50,073 bases of DNA from Paenibacillus sp. J5C2022 (GTDB taxonomy: Bacteria; Bacillota; Bacilli; Paenibacillales; Paenibacillaceae): positions 1 to 50,073 of the forward strand of contig NZ_JAOQJC010000054.1 of the NCBI RefSeq assembly GCF_025567625.1, in the 5' to 3' direction. The notes beneath the pieces are model-generated. The model ran no database searches and had not been told where the DNA came from. It worked only from the letters and a program-made list of their open reading frames with translations. Every line of letters starts with the position of its first letter. The first letter of the stretch is position 1. Of the stretch, positions 33,226-40,875 are shown in pieces. Made by a program: the position numbers and the translations under genes.

Positions 33226-34074
33226 ATGAAGAAAGGGATTAACATCTGGTCGTTCAGAGAGGGCAGCACGATTAAGCAGTGTGTCGAGCTGGCAGAGAAG
33301 GCCGGCTTCGAAGGCATCGAGCTGTCCCTGAACGAATCGGGCGAGCTGGGGCTTGATGCGACTGAGAAGGAGATCAATGCCGTTCGTTCCATGATTGACG
33401 ATTCCGGCATTGCGCTCACATCGCTTGCGACCGGCCTGTACTGGTCGTATCCGATGACCAGCGACGACGCGTCCGTACGCGCGAAGGCGGTCGACGTGTG
33501 CAAGAAGCAGATCGAGGTCGCGCAAGGACTGGGCGTCGACGCGATTCTTGTCATCCCTGGCGCAGTAGGCGTGGACTTCATTCCAGGCGCTGCAGTCATC
33601 GATTACGAGCGCGCTTATGAGCGTGCCCTGGAAGCGATTGGAAGTCTGGTGCCGCATGCCGAGAGCGCCGGCGTATCTATTGCAATCGAGAACGTATGGA
33701 ACAAGTTCTTGCTGTCGCCGCTTGAGATGCGTTCGTTCATCGACGCTCATCAATCCGACCGCGTAGGCGCATACTTCGACGTGGGCAATGTGCTGTACTC
33801 CGGCTATCCCGAGCATTGGGTCCGTATTCTGGGCGAGCGCATCAAGCGGGTGCACTTCAAAGACTATCGCCGCGAGGCGGGCGGCTTGCACGGCTTCGTC
33901 GATCTGCTGGCAGGCGACGTGGATTATCCGGCAGTTGTCGCCGCGCTCAAGGAGATCGGTTACGACAACTATGTAACGGCTGAGATGATTCCATCCTACA
34001 AAACCTATACGGATCAAATCATCTATAACACTTCCGGTGCGATGGATGCCATCCTTGGCCGCACGGAGCGCTAA
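33226..34074 (+). CDS. Sugar phosphate isomerase/epimerase (xylose isomerase-like TIM barrel)
   Basis: A 282-residue single-domain TIM barrel of the AP-endonuclease-2 fold used by hexulose, inosose and ketose 3-epimerase/isomerase enzymes. Seen: INIWSFREGSTIKQCVELAE, GFEGIELSL, SIAIENVWNKFLLSP with the expected metal ligand Glu, VGAYFDVGNVLYSGYPEHW, IKRVHFKDYR, and NYVTAEM with the last Glu ligand. The ATG has CAGGAGG upstream. It probably interconverts a keto or aldose intermediate of an unusual sugar together with the next dehydrogenase. The exact reaction cannot be named. Confidence 0.88.
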   Translation: MKKGINIWSFREGSTIKQCVELAEKAGFEGIELSLNESGELGLDATEKEINAVRSMIDDSGIALTSLATGLYWSYPMTSDDASVRAKAVDVCKKQIEVAQGLGVDAILVIPGAVGVDFIPGAAVIDYERAYERALEAIGSLVPHAESAGVSIAIENVWNKFLLSPLEMRSFIDAHQSDRVGAYFDVGNVLYSGYPEHWVRILGERIKRVHFKDYRREAGGLHGFVDLLAGDVDYPAVVAALKEIGYDNYVTAEMIPSYKTYTDQIIYNTSGAMDAILGRTER

Positions 34075-34132
34075 GACGACTATTGCTGTCAGCAATTGAT
34101 CAATATCGACAAAACTGAAGGAGTGACCTCAC

Positions 34133-35143
34133 ATGCTGAAAGTAGGACTGATCGGATTCGGGTTCATGGGGCGCATGCATCTGGACAATTACGAGCGCTT
34201 GATGAAGGAAGGCGCCGATATCAAGCTCACGGCTATCTGCGACATTAGAATCGAGGAATTGAAGAACAGCAAAGTATGGACGAATCTGGATACGGGCCGC
34301 GACGTGTACGATCTGAGCACATACAGCCTCTACGACAATATTGACGCCATGCTTGCCGGCGAGCAATTCGATATCGTGGATATTGCGCTGCCTACGCCTC
34401 ATCATGCGGATCTTGCCATTCGTCTGATGGAGAGCGGCATCCATGTATTCTGCGAGAAGCCGATGGCCAGAACGGCAGAGGACGCCCGCCGTATGGTAGA
34501 AGCGTCCGAGCGTACCGGCAAGAAGCTGATGATCGGACAATGCCTGCGTTTCTGGCCGGCTTATGAGTATCTGAAGGCTTGCATCGAGGACGGCCGCTAC
34601 GGCGCAGTTACGGCGGGCTACTTCTTCCGCGGCAGCTCCACGCCGCTTGGATGGTATAGAGACGGGAGCCAGAGCGGCGGCAACCTGATGGATATGCATG
34701 TGCACGATGTAGACATGATCAACTGGCTGTTCGGCAAGCCGGATGGGGTATCCACATTGGCGCGCACCGTGCTGACAGAAGGCGCATACGACATTGTGTC
34801 CACCAACTATGTGTATCCTGACGGCAAGGTCGTCAACGCGCAGTCGGACTGGACGCTGCAAGGCGACTTCGGCTTCTCCATGGTATACCGCGTCAACTTC
34901 GAAGGGGCCAATCTCGTATTTGAGAACGGCCAAGTGAAGGTGAATCCGAACGAAGGCGCAGGCTTCGTAGCCGAGTTGTCCGAGGACACGGGTTACTACC
35001 GCGAGCTGTCCTACTTCCTGAACGCTGTGAAGAACAACGAAGCCGTCGCGGTATGCTCTCCGGAGAGCGTGGCCGAGACGATGGACATCGTGGAAGCGGA
35101 GATTCGTTCCGCAGACCGCAAAGGTGTAATAGAGCCGGTATAA
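34133..35143 (+). CDS. Gfo/Idh/MocA-family NAD(P)-dependent oxidoreductase
   Basis: A 336-residue cytoplasmic oxidoreductase. The N-terminal Rossmann domain begins VGLIGFGFMGRMHLDNY (glycine-rich nucleotide loop), and the family signature EKPMARTAEDA supplies the conserved Lys-Pro. GGNLMDMHVHDVDMINWLFG is the C-terminal active-site region with the conserved Asp/His. The family oxidises or reduces sugar and inositol hydroxyls. With the neighbouring isomerase/epimerase it suggests a keto-intermediate route for a rare sugar or cyclitol. Its 3' end shares a palindromic terminator with the convergent AraC gene. Confidence 0.93.
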   Translation: MLKVGLIGFGFMGRMHLDNYERLMKEGADIKLTAICDIRIEELKNSKVWTNLDTGRDVYDLSTYSLYDNIDAMLAGEQFDIVDIALPTPHHADLAIRLMESGIHVFCEKPMARTAEDARRMVEASERTGKKLMIGQCLRFWPAYEYLKACIEDGRYGAVTAGYFFRGSSTPLGWYRDGSQSGGNLMDMHVHDVDMINWLFGKPDGVSTLARTVLTEGAYDIVSTNYVYPDGKVVNAQSDWTLQGDFGFSMVYRVNFEGANLVFENGQVKVNPNEGAGFVAELSEDTGYYRELSYFLNAVKNNEAVAVCSPESVAETMDIVEAEIRSADRKGVIEPV

Positions 35144-35149
35144 TCAGTG

Positions 35150-35173
35150 AGAGGGAGCGCTAGCGCTCCCTCT
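35150..35173. terminator. Bidirectional terminator between convergent genes
   Basis: The perfect palindrome AGAGGGAGCGCT / AGCGCTCCCTCT is followed on the plus strand by TTTCG. It also contains the AraC stop codon on the minus strand. Confidence 0.75.
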
Positions 35174-35930
35174 TTCGTCTGTATGCGCGGGGCGGCATGC
35201 CGAGCTGTTGCTGGAATTGGCCCGCAAAGTGGTTGTAATTGCGGTAGCCGACACGGTAGCTAATATCCGTCAGACTGAGGTCCGTATGCTCCATGAGCAA
35301 GACGGCCTCCCGTATTCTCATTGTGTTTAACGTTTCGATAATGGACGTCCCCGTATTTTCTTTGAACAGATGGGACAGGCGGGACGGAGAGAGCGCTACC
35401 TGCCTCGCCAGCTCCGGAATGGTTATGGATTCATGCATCCGCTGGGCGAGCGTATGCATCACTTCGGCAATTCTCCCGTCCATGCGCTGCTTTCTCTGCT
35501 CCGCAAGCAGCAGCAGCACCTCCTGCAAGGCATTCATGCACAGTTCATTCCAGTAATCTCCCCGCTTCCTGGCATCGTCCAGCAGCCTGTTGAACGCCTG
35601 ATGAATCCGTTCGCGATCGGCTTCTCCCATTACTCGCTGGTTCACAAGGCTGCCGGAGGGCAGCAGGTGCTGATGCTGCGGCAACGGGACGAAGTGAGCC
35701 CATTGCAACTGCCATGTCTCCCCCCTGCAAGTCCCGTATCGATGAGGGGTTCCGGCTTTCAGCATAGTGACATCCCCGGCTTGGCAGTCTATCGATTCGC
35801 CCGGCATATGGAACTCGCCTTTGCCCTCGACAGTGTATACGATGAGCCAGTCGTCTCTTCCCACAGCTCGCGTAACGGAATAGCTCTCCGTCTCATGGAA
35901 GTGTCCTGTAATAATAAGGGAATGATTCAT
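35160..35930 (-). CDS. AraC-family transcriptional regulator
   Basis: A 256-residue regulator counted from ATG 35930, which has GGAGGT about 7 nt upstream; the in-frame TTG at 35951 lies before that site and is unlikely. The N-terminal cupin-like domain shows DDWLIVYTVEGKGEFHMPGE and DVTMLKAGTPHRYG; the C-terminal HTH domain shows LARQVALSPSRLSHLFKEN and ISYRVGYRNYNHFAGQFQQ with MPPRAYRRKR. It is divergent from the dioxygenase gene at 36151 and convergent with the oxidoreductase, so it may control one or both. Confidence 0.92.
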   Translation of the reverse strand: MNHSLIITGHFHETESYSVTRAVGRDDWLIVYTVEGKGEFHMPGESIDCQAGDVTMLKAGTPHRYGTCRGETWQLQWAHFVPLPQHQHLLPSGSLVNQRVMGEADRERIHQAFNRLLDDARKRGDYWNELCMNALQEVLLLLAEQRKQRMDGRIAEVMHTLAQRMHESITIPELARQVALSPSRLSHLFKENTGTSIIETLNTMRIREAVLLMEHTDLSLTDISYRVGYRNYNHFAGQFQQQLGMPPRAYRRKRER

Positions 35931-36150
35931 GCTGCTTACCTCCAGGTTCAAGTTCAGGATAATGAGATGGATTCGCTCCCTCCACTATAGCCGATTTCAT
36001 CCTGCTGTGGAAGAAGGTGCAGCAGAATAGTGAGAGAGATGAGCAGGATTGTTGCTTCACGGACTGCGGGCGAGGAAGTATGCTGGTACTATACCAATTC
36101 CGCGGAATCACTCGTGATTGAACGGGGAATGCGATAGGGAGGCATAATGA

Positions 36151-36960
36151 ATGACAGCAGAATTCATGGGGCTGACAGCAGAGCAGAAGCGCGAATTTGA
36201 GGAGCAGGGATATATCATTGTGAAAGGGTTGTTCACCAAGGATCAGCTGGAGGAGATTGACGCGACCTTCGAGGAGATTAGCGAACGCCTCGTTCCGGGA
36301 CACTTCGAGCCGGAGCTGGATAGCGAGACGACAGACCCGCTGAAGCGTTATCCGCGCGTCATGCATCCGCATCGCTTCAACGATACCGCAATGAAATATA
36401 TGCTTCATAAGCCAGTAATGCGCATTCTGGAGGACTTGTACGGCGAACCGGCCATTGCCGCGCAGAGCATGTTCTACTTCAAGCCGCCGGGCTCCAGGGG
36501 ACAGGCGCTGCATCAGGACAACTTCTACTTGAAGGTGGAGGATGGCAATTGCATTGCGGCCTGGACGGCGATCGATTCCGCAGACGAAGAGAACGGCGGG
36601 CTGCTGGTCGTGCCGCAGACGAACGAATACGACATTGTCTGTCCCGATCTGGCGGATGCGAAGGAGTCGTTCACGACGCACTTCGTGAAGCCCCCCAAAG
36701 ACAAGAAAGCGGTTCCTGCGGTGATGGAAAGAGGGGATGTGCTCTTCTTCAACGGCAACCTGATTCATGGTTCCTATCGGAATAAGACGAAGGATCGCTT
36801 CCGCCGTGCGTTCATCTGCCACTACGCGAACGGTTCAGCGACGAAGATCGGTCAATACTACAGACCGCTGTATTATGCCGACGGATCGGTAGCCGAAGTG
36901 GAAGCGAATATGGACAGCGGTCCGTGCGGCGTGGAATTCCAGAACGTGTACCCTCACTGA
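36151..36960 (+). CDS. Phytanoyl-CoA dioxygenase (PhyH)-family Fe(II)/2-oxoglutarate enzyme
   Basis: A 269-residue single-domain oxygenase. The facial metal triad is visible: ALHQDNFYL gives His121 and Asp123, and FNGNLIHGSYRNK gives His206, with a downstream Arg in KDRFRRAF for 2-oxoglutarate. Members hydroxylate very varied substrates, including small molecules and sugar-derived ones, so the substrate is unknown. GGGAGG lies 8 nt before ATG. It is divergent from an AraC regulator (sensor domain included), consistent with control by a small-molecule signal. Confidence 0.9.
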   Translation: MTAEFMGLTAEQKREFEEQGYIIVKGLFTKDQLEEIDATFEEISERLVPGHFEPELDSETTDPLKRYPRVMHPHRFNDTAMKYMLHKPVMRILEDLYGEPAIAAQSMFYFKPPGSRGQALHQDNFYLKVEDGNCIAAWTAIDSADEENGGLLVVPQTNEYDIVCPDLADAKESFTTHFVKPPKDKKAVPAVMERGDVLFFNGNLIHGSYRNKTKDRFRRAFICHYANGSATKIGQYYRPLYYADGSVAEVEANMDSGPCGVEFQNVYPH

Positions 36961-36971
36961 TTAGCGAAAAT

Positions 36972-37000
36972 TTGCAATGCGCCTGCGTTCATACTATGAT
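36972..37000 (+). promoter_or_regulatory. Putative sigma-A promoter of the alarmone synthetase gene
   Basis: TTGCAA (36972-36977) and TATGAT (36995-37000) with a 17-bp spacer; the ATG is 57 bp downstream. Confidence 0.65.
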
Positions 37001-37057
37001 GGAAGAATCCGATGGCACGAGAGTAAGGCTGGATTCTCAGCGTGAAGGAGCAGGTGT

Positions 37058-37807
37058 ATGAACAACTTACCGGTTACCCAATTTCAGATGGAGCAATTCA
37101 AGAAGCTGAAGACGGAAGTCACCCGATTCATGATGATGTATCAGTTCGCATTGAATGAGCTGGAGACGAAGATTGAAATTCTTAAGGAAGAATTTCATTT
37201 CCTGCATGACTACAATCCTATTGAGCATACGAAGTCCCGTGTGAAGTCGCTGGAGAGCATGATGAGCAAGATTAGCCGGAAGGGCATTCCGATCTCTCTG
37301 GACAGCATCAAGAGTCATATTAAAGATATTGCAGGCTTGCGAATTACTTGTTCGTTCATTCCCGACATTTACCGCATACGGGATATGCTGCAGAATCAGT
37401 TCGAGCTGAAAATACTAGAGGAGAAAGATTATATCGCTAGTCCGAAGCCTAACGGCTATCGCAGCTTGCATCTGATCGTGGAAGTGCCGGTCATCATGTC
37501 CGACGGCAAAGAGAACGTATGCGTTGAAATCCAGATTCGAACGATTGCAATGGATTTCTGGGCAAGTCTTGAGCATAAAATCTTCTATAAATATGCACAG
37601 TCTGTTCCGGCCAGTCTGCTGCAGGAGCTGAAGCAGGCAGCCGATGCCGCCAATCGCCTGGATAAGCAGATGGAACGCCTTAACCGAGAGATTTCGGTCA
37701 TTAAGGAAAATCAGGAGGAAGATTATGGCGAGAAGCTGACTAAGCTGCTGATTAACAGCCCTCAGTTCAGTCTTCCCGCTGCAAGCGACGACAACAGAAA
37801 TGTGTAG
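37058..37807 (+). CDS. ywaC: YwaC/RelP-like small alarmone synthetase
   Basis: A 249-residue single-domain (p)ppGpp synthetase that transfers pyrophosphate from ATP to GDP or GTP. The RelA/SpoT synthetase core is complete: NPIEHTKSRVKSLESMM, KDIAGLRITCSFI, PKPNGYRSLHLIV and VEIQIRTIAMDFWASLEHKI. The sequence follows B. subtilis YwaC (RelP) more closely than YjbM (RelQ). There are no hydrolase, TGS or ACT domains, as expected for this small class. A helical C-terminal tail should form the tetramer interface. It stands alone with its own promoter and terminator; control is expected to be transcriptional under stress. Confidence 0.93.
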   Translation: MNNLPVTQFQMEQFKKLKTEVTRFMMMYQFALNELETKIEILKEEFHFLHDYNPIEHTKSRVKSLESMMSKISRKGIPISLDSIKSHIKDIAGLRITCSFIPDIYRIRDMLQNQFELKILEEKDYIASPKPNGYRSLHLIVEVPVIMSDGKENVCVEIQIRTIAMDFWASLEHKIFYKYAQSVPASLLQELKQAADAANRLDKQMERLNREISVIKENQEEDYGEKLTKLLINSPQFSLPAASDDNRNV

Positions 37808-37814
37808 CTCACGG

Positions 37815-37840
37815 CCCCTTCCATTCGGAGGGGTTTTTTT
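37815..37840 (+). terminator. Terminator of the alarmone synthetase gene
   Basis: CCCC(T)TCC pairs with GGAGGGG with one bulged base, followed by seven T. Confidence 0.85.
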
Positions 37841-37981
37841 GCTTTGGACGACCCGGTTGGATATCAAACGTACCCAAGTTCTCCATGTCAATCAGCGAAA
37901 CAATTATTAGCCCCTTTTGAAGGCCATCTTCCTTAATAAGTATTTAGCGTTGTACAGTGGAATGAGAGTTAGACTACGTTC

Positions 37982-37999
37982 AACTGTATCGATACAGTT
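37982..37999. promoter_or_regulatory. 18-bp perfect palindrome before the DMT transporter gene
   Basis: AACTGTATCGATACAGTT is a complete palindrome 106 bp upstream of the transporter start. It has the form of a dimeric repressor operator. No regulator gene is adjacent and no hairpin loop could form at its centre. The rest of the 297-bp gap (37808-38104) shows only the terminator and this site. Confidence 0.5.
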
Positions 38000-38104
38000 A
38001 GGTGAAAATGCTGTTGTTGGTATCTTCCTTCTGTTCTAATCTTCTAAGTAGAGGCTGAGATGTTCGCGAACCCTCTCCGGATTGAAAAAAGGAGGATACC
38101 ATTT

Positions 38105-39052
38105 TTGAAACAGCAAGGATTGAAGCTAGCTTATATGTTGGCTGTGCTTAACGCAACAATTATCGGATTTTCATTTTTATTTGCCAAAACGGCGCTCGCC
38201 TACGCCAATCCGCTCGATACGCTCACATTCCGTTTTGCCGCTTCGTTCCTGGCCATATCTGTCCCGGCCGCGTTCGGTTGGATCAAGCTATCGTACCGAG
38301 GCAAACCGCTGTATAAGGCATTTCTGCTGGCATCCATGTACCCACTAGGATTTTTTACGCTTCAAGCGTACGGGTTACAGCATTCTACCTCGGCCGAGGG
38401 GGGCATCTTATACGCGTTTACCCCGGTTGTAACGATGGTACTCGCCTCCGTATTTCTGAAAGAAACGACCACACTTTTTCAGAAGCTGTCGATCTTTCTC
38501 TCGGTGTTCGGCGTCGTATTCATATTTGCAACGAAAGGCAGCAGTATAAATTGGTCAAATGTAACAGGAATTTCACTGCTTTTGTTGACCTGCTTCGCTT
38601 TTGCCGGATACAGCGTGTTGGCCCGTTCGTTATCGAAGCAGTTCAGCCCAGCGGAAATCACATTTCTCATGCTTGGTATCGGGTTCACCGTCTTCCTTGC
38701 ATTGTCGCTCGTCAGTCATACGGCCACCGGAACGCTAACTAACTTTTTCAAACCGCTCTTCAGCGGTCCCTTTATCGGCTCAATCCTTTTCTTGGGTATC
38801 GTATCCTCGCTCGTCACGGCGCTAACCGCCAATTACATTTTGTCCAAAATGGAAGCTTCGAAGATGAGCGTGTTCGCTAATCTCTCGACAATCGTATCCA
38901 TGGCGGCGGGGGCGTTCTTTCTCGGGGAAGAGGTAACGATGTATCAACTAGTCGGCTCGGCCCTAATTATAGCGGGCGTTATAGGAGCCAATCGATTCGG
39001 GCGGAAAAGAGCGAAGGAGCAAATCGTAACAACGAATCGCGCGGAAGCATGA
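38105..39052 (+). CDS. EamA/DMT-family transporter
   Basis: A drug/metabolite exporter-type membrane protein, about 315 residues from the preferred start. Ten predicted helices are arranged as two EamA repeats (LTFRFAASFLAI, AFLLASMYPLGFFTLQAYGL, STSAEGGILYAFTPVVTMVL; then GISLLLLTCFAFAGYSVLAR, SLVTALTANYILSKME, FANLSTIVSMAAGAFFLGEE). TTG 38105 has GGAGG 9 nt upstream; an in-frame ATG at 38060 has no ribosome site and would add 15 residues containing the site itself. Substrate unknown. The 3' end abuts a gene remnant, so this stretch may be recombinant. Codon use here looks less GC-rich than the sugar genes. Confidence 0.9.
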   Translation: MKQQGLKLAYMLAVLNATIIGFSFLFAKTALAYANPLDTLTFRFAASFLAISVPAAFGWIKLSYRGKPLYKAFLLASMYPLGFFTLQAYGLQHSTSAEGGILYAFTPVVTMVLASVFLKETTTLFQKLSIFLSVFGVVFIFATKGSSINWSNVTGISLLLLTCFAFAGYSVLARSLSKQFSPAEITFLMLGIGFTVFLALSLVSHTATGTLTNFFKPLFSGPFIGSILFLGIVSSLVTALTANYILSKMEASKMSVFANLSTIVSMAAGAFFLGEEVTMYQLVGSALIIAGVIGANRFGRKRAKEQIVTTNRAEA

Positions 39053-39061
39053 AAAGTTTAA

Positions 39062-39445
39062 TGGATACTTGGAGATCTTCAAGCGAATCTGAACGCTGAT
39101 GCCGTCTGTAGACCGGCCTTGCAAGCCGGACTGATGCCAGAGGAAGTCGTGACGAGCCTAATCGACCAGATCGAATCCGCTTACGCGAACGTGCCGACCG
39201 TCCCGCGCGACGAGGCGATTCGCAATGCTTCTCTGGCTGCGATGCAGCTCATGCTCGCTGCGAAGGCGAAAGGGCTCGACTCTTGCCCCATGGGCGGATA
39301 CGACGCCGATCAATTTGTGGAAGCGTTCAGCGTTCCGGAGCGGTACATTCCGGTCATACTGATTGCAATCGGCAAGGCGGCTGTTCCTGCCCGGCCGTCC
39401 GAAAGATTCTCGATCGATGAGACGGTCATCTGGAACAGCTTCTGA
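39062..39445 (+). pseudogene. Nitroreductase-family 3' remnant
   Basis: In-frame translation from 39062 gives the C-terminal half of a nitroreductase (LGDLQANLNADAVCR, GLMPEEVVTSLIDQIESAYA, RDEAIRNASLAAMQLMLAAK, GLDSCPMGGYDADQFVEAF, ERYIPVILIAIGKAA), ending with ETVIWNSF at a natural-looking stop. The N-terminal ~90 residues with the FMN-binding Arg/Ser motifs are absent: a stop codon stands at 39059-39061, and the DMT gene ends at 39052. There is no ribosome site. A deletion or recombination that joined the DMT gene to the nitroreductase 3' half is the simplest explanation. Confidence 0.8.
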
Positions 39446-39765
39446 TTCAAGCTTATTCCGGAACGGCCGAGATTGCGGCGAGCGACGGAGGATGGGTCCG
39501 GGTCTATACCGCTTCGCAAGGGGCAAATTCCGAAAAGTACGGAGAATTCGCTTTTCCCGGCGCACATGCGGAAAGGACGAACCTTGCTTTTGTAAAAAGC
39601 GTAGGCAATCAGCCTTCGGGAGCTATCGTCCTAACGGCGCCGAAAGACGGAGCGATGTACGCCTGGGGGACGGACACCGTTGATCTGTTTTTACCGAACC
39701 AAAGGCTTAGGCTTCCTGGCGCCTCTATATATAAAGCACGAGTGTGGAGACCGGAATATTCTTAA
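39421..39765 (+). pseudogene. Unidentified beta-rich 3' remnant
   Basis: This frame is open from 39421 to a TAA at 39763 and reads IQAYSGTAEIAASDGGWVRV, GANSEKYGEFAFPGAHAERT, SGAIVLTAPKDGAMYAWGTD and GASIYKARVWRPEYS. The codon use and amino-acid pattern look like real protein, of the beta-sandwich kind, but there is no start codon with a ribosome site and the first residues overlap the nitroreductase remnant. I do not recognise the family. It is probably the C-terminal end of a second truncated gene. Confidence 0.5.
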
Positions 39766-39871
39766 AAGTCAGAGGTGGGTAAGATGACATTCCTGGGCTT
39801 TAGGGAAAGATTAATCGCTTATGGACAGTTCATTGAGAATGTCCTTGGAACGAATCATGCACATGCAAATA

Positions 39872-39906
39872 AGAGCGGCTCTCCCTTTGAAGGAGACCGC
39901 TCTTTC
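39872..39906 (+). terminator. Hairpin resembling a terminator
   Basis: AGAGCGG(C)TCTCC pairs with GGAGACCGCTCT, 12 bp with one bulged C, followed by TTCTGT. It ends the remnant-bearing stretch. The surrounding 39766-40049 contains no convincing gene. Confidence 0.6.
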
Positions 39907-40049
39907 TGTGTCGCTAAGCGCTTTTGCAAGTACCCGATTCGCGAATTGCAATTTCCCGGCTGCATGGACACCAGAGTCAATTTTTAGTAGGATAATAGAA
40001 AGCGATGTTTCATATCGATAGTCAAGTAGAGAATATAGGGGTTGAATGA

Positions 40050-40427
40050 ATGCTAGAGCTTGGAGCCAAAGTCGTCATCGTGGCTGACCAATTCGAACAG
40101 AAGCTGCCAATCGGCGAATACGGTTACATCATCGCATACGACCGGAACGCCGACAATGTATTCAACTATGTTGTACGTGTGCCGAAGGCCAATCGCAACG
40201 TTCTCGTTCCCGCTGAAGACGTGGAGCTGGAAGAGACGCTGATTGAGCTTGAAGTAGAGAGGATTGAGCGTGAAGCGCTTATCGATTATGCGCTGGCCAC
40301 TCATAACGAGCAATTATTTTATCGTATAATGAACGGGGATAAGGAAGAAGCGGAAGAGGAAAGCGAGACGCAGCCGACGAGCCGGGAGGATTTCATTCGC
40401 CAGGTGAATTTGAAGGCTTGGATTTGA
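40050..40427 (+). CDS. IDEAL-domain protein with SH3-like N-terminus
   Basis: A 125-residue small acidic protein. The first ~60 residues look like a small beta barrel (GAKVVIVADQFEQKLPIGEYGYIIAYD), then a helical region contains an IDEAL-type motif (LIDYALATHNEQLFYRIMNG). The C-terminus is Glu-rich, then SREDFIRQVNLKAWI. IDEAL domains occur in small Bacillales proteins, mostly of unknown role. It has an AGGGG site before ATG and its own terminator, and lies directly upstream of the gatCAB operon but is separated from it by a promoter. Function unknown. Confidence 0.8.
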   Translation: MLELGAKVVIVADQFEQKLPIGEYGYIIAYDRNADNVFNYVVRVPKANRNVLVPAEDVELEETLIELEVERIEREALIDYALATHNEQLFYRIMNGDKEEAEEESETQPTSREDFIRQVNLKAWI

Positions 40428-40466
40428 AGAGGGATGAAGAGTGCTTGCGCTCTTGGTCCCTCTTTC
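40428..40466 (+). terminator. Terminator after the IDEAL-domain gene
   Basis: AGAGGGA and TCCCTCT enclose a second stem (AAGAGTGC/GCTCTT); TTCTTC follows. Confidence 0.7.
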
Positions 40467-40489
40467 TTCGCTGCGCTGCTTGTCCTGCG

Positions 40490-40519
40490 TTGCTGAGCGC
40501 CATCATTGTAGGCTATAAT
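40490..40519 (+). promoter_or_regulatory. Putative sigma-A promoter of gatCAB
   Basis: TTGCTG (40490-40495), 18-bp spacer, and a consensus TATAAT (40514-40519), 35 bp before the gatC ATG. Confidence 0.7.
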
Positions 40520-40553
40520 AGGAAGAATGACCTGTATAGAGGGGGAGACTCTG

Positions 40554-40841
40554 ATGAGCATAACGTTGAAGGATGTCGAACATGTTGCAAATTTGGCGCG
40601 TCTTGAGCTGTCCGACGCGGAGAAGGAGCAGTTCACCGGGCAGCTTAATGCGATCTTGAAATACGCGGAGAAGCTGAATGAGCTGGATACGGACGGTGTG
40701 GAGCCGACAAGCCATGTGCTGAACGTAACCAATGTGATGCGCGAGGATGTCGTCAAGCCGTCATTGCCGATTGAGAAGGTGCTGCAGAACGCGCCTGATG
40801 AAGAAGACGGACAAATTAAAGTGCCGGCGGTGCTGGAATAA
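40554..40841 (+). CDS. gatC: Asp-tRNA(Asn)/Glu-tRNA(Gln) amidotransferase subunit C
   Basis: A 95-residue belt subunit of the GatCAB complex that converts mischarged Glu-tRNA(Gln) and Asp-tRNA(Asn) into the correct forms. The sequence shows the GatC pattern (VEHVANLARLELSDAEKEQF, LNELDTDGVEPTSHV, REDVVKPSLP, ending IKVPAVLE). The start at ATG 40554 has GGGGGAG upstream; a longer frame from 40527 would run through the ribosome site. First gene of the gatCAB operon; gatA follows after 34 bp. Confidence 0.97.
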   Translation: MSITLKDVEHVANLARLELSDAEKEQFTGQLNAILKYAEKLNELDTDGVEPTSHVLNVTNVMREDVVKPSLPIEKVLQNAPDEEDGQIKVPAVLE

Positions 40842-40875
40842 TACAGAAGGTTATTTTTGAAGGGAGGAACTGCAG

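Noticed and set aside
37842..38104. Riboswitch or T-box leader before the DMT gene
   Set aside because: No T-box motif or recognisable aptamer was seen; only the 18-bp palindrome stands out.
39784..39987. Small open frame with GGTGGG before ATG
   Set aside because: It runs through the hairpin at 39872-39906 and has no recognisable family or conserved pattern.
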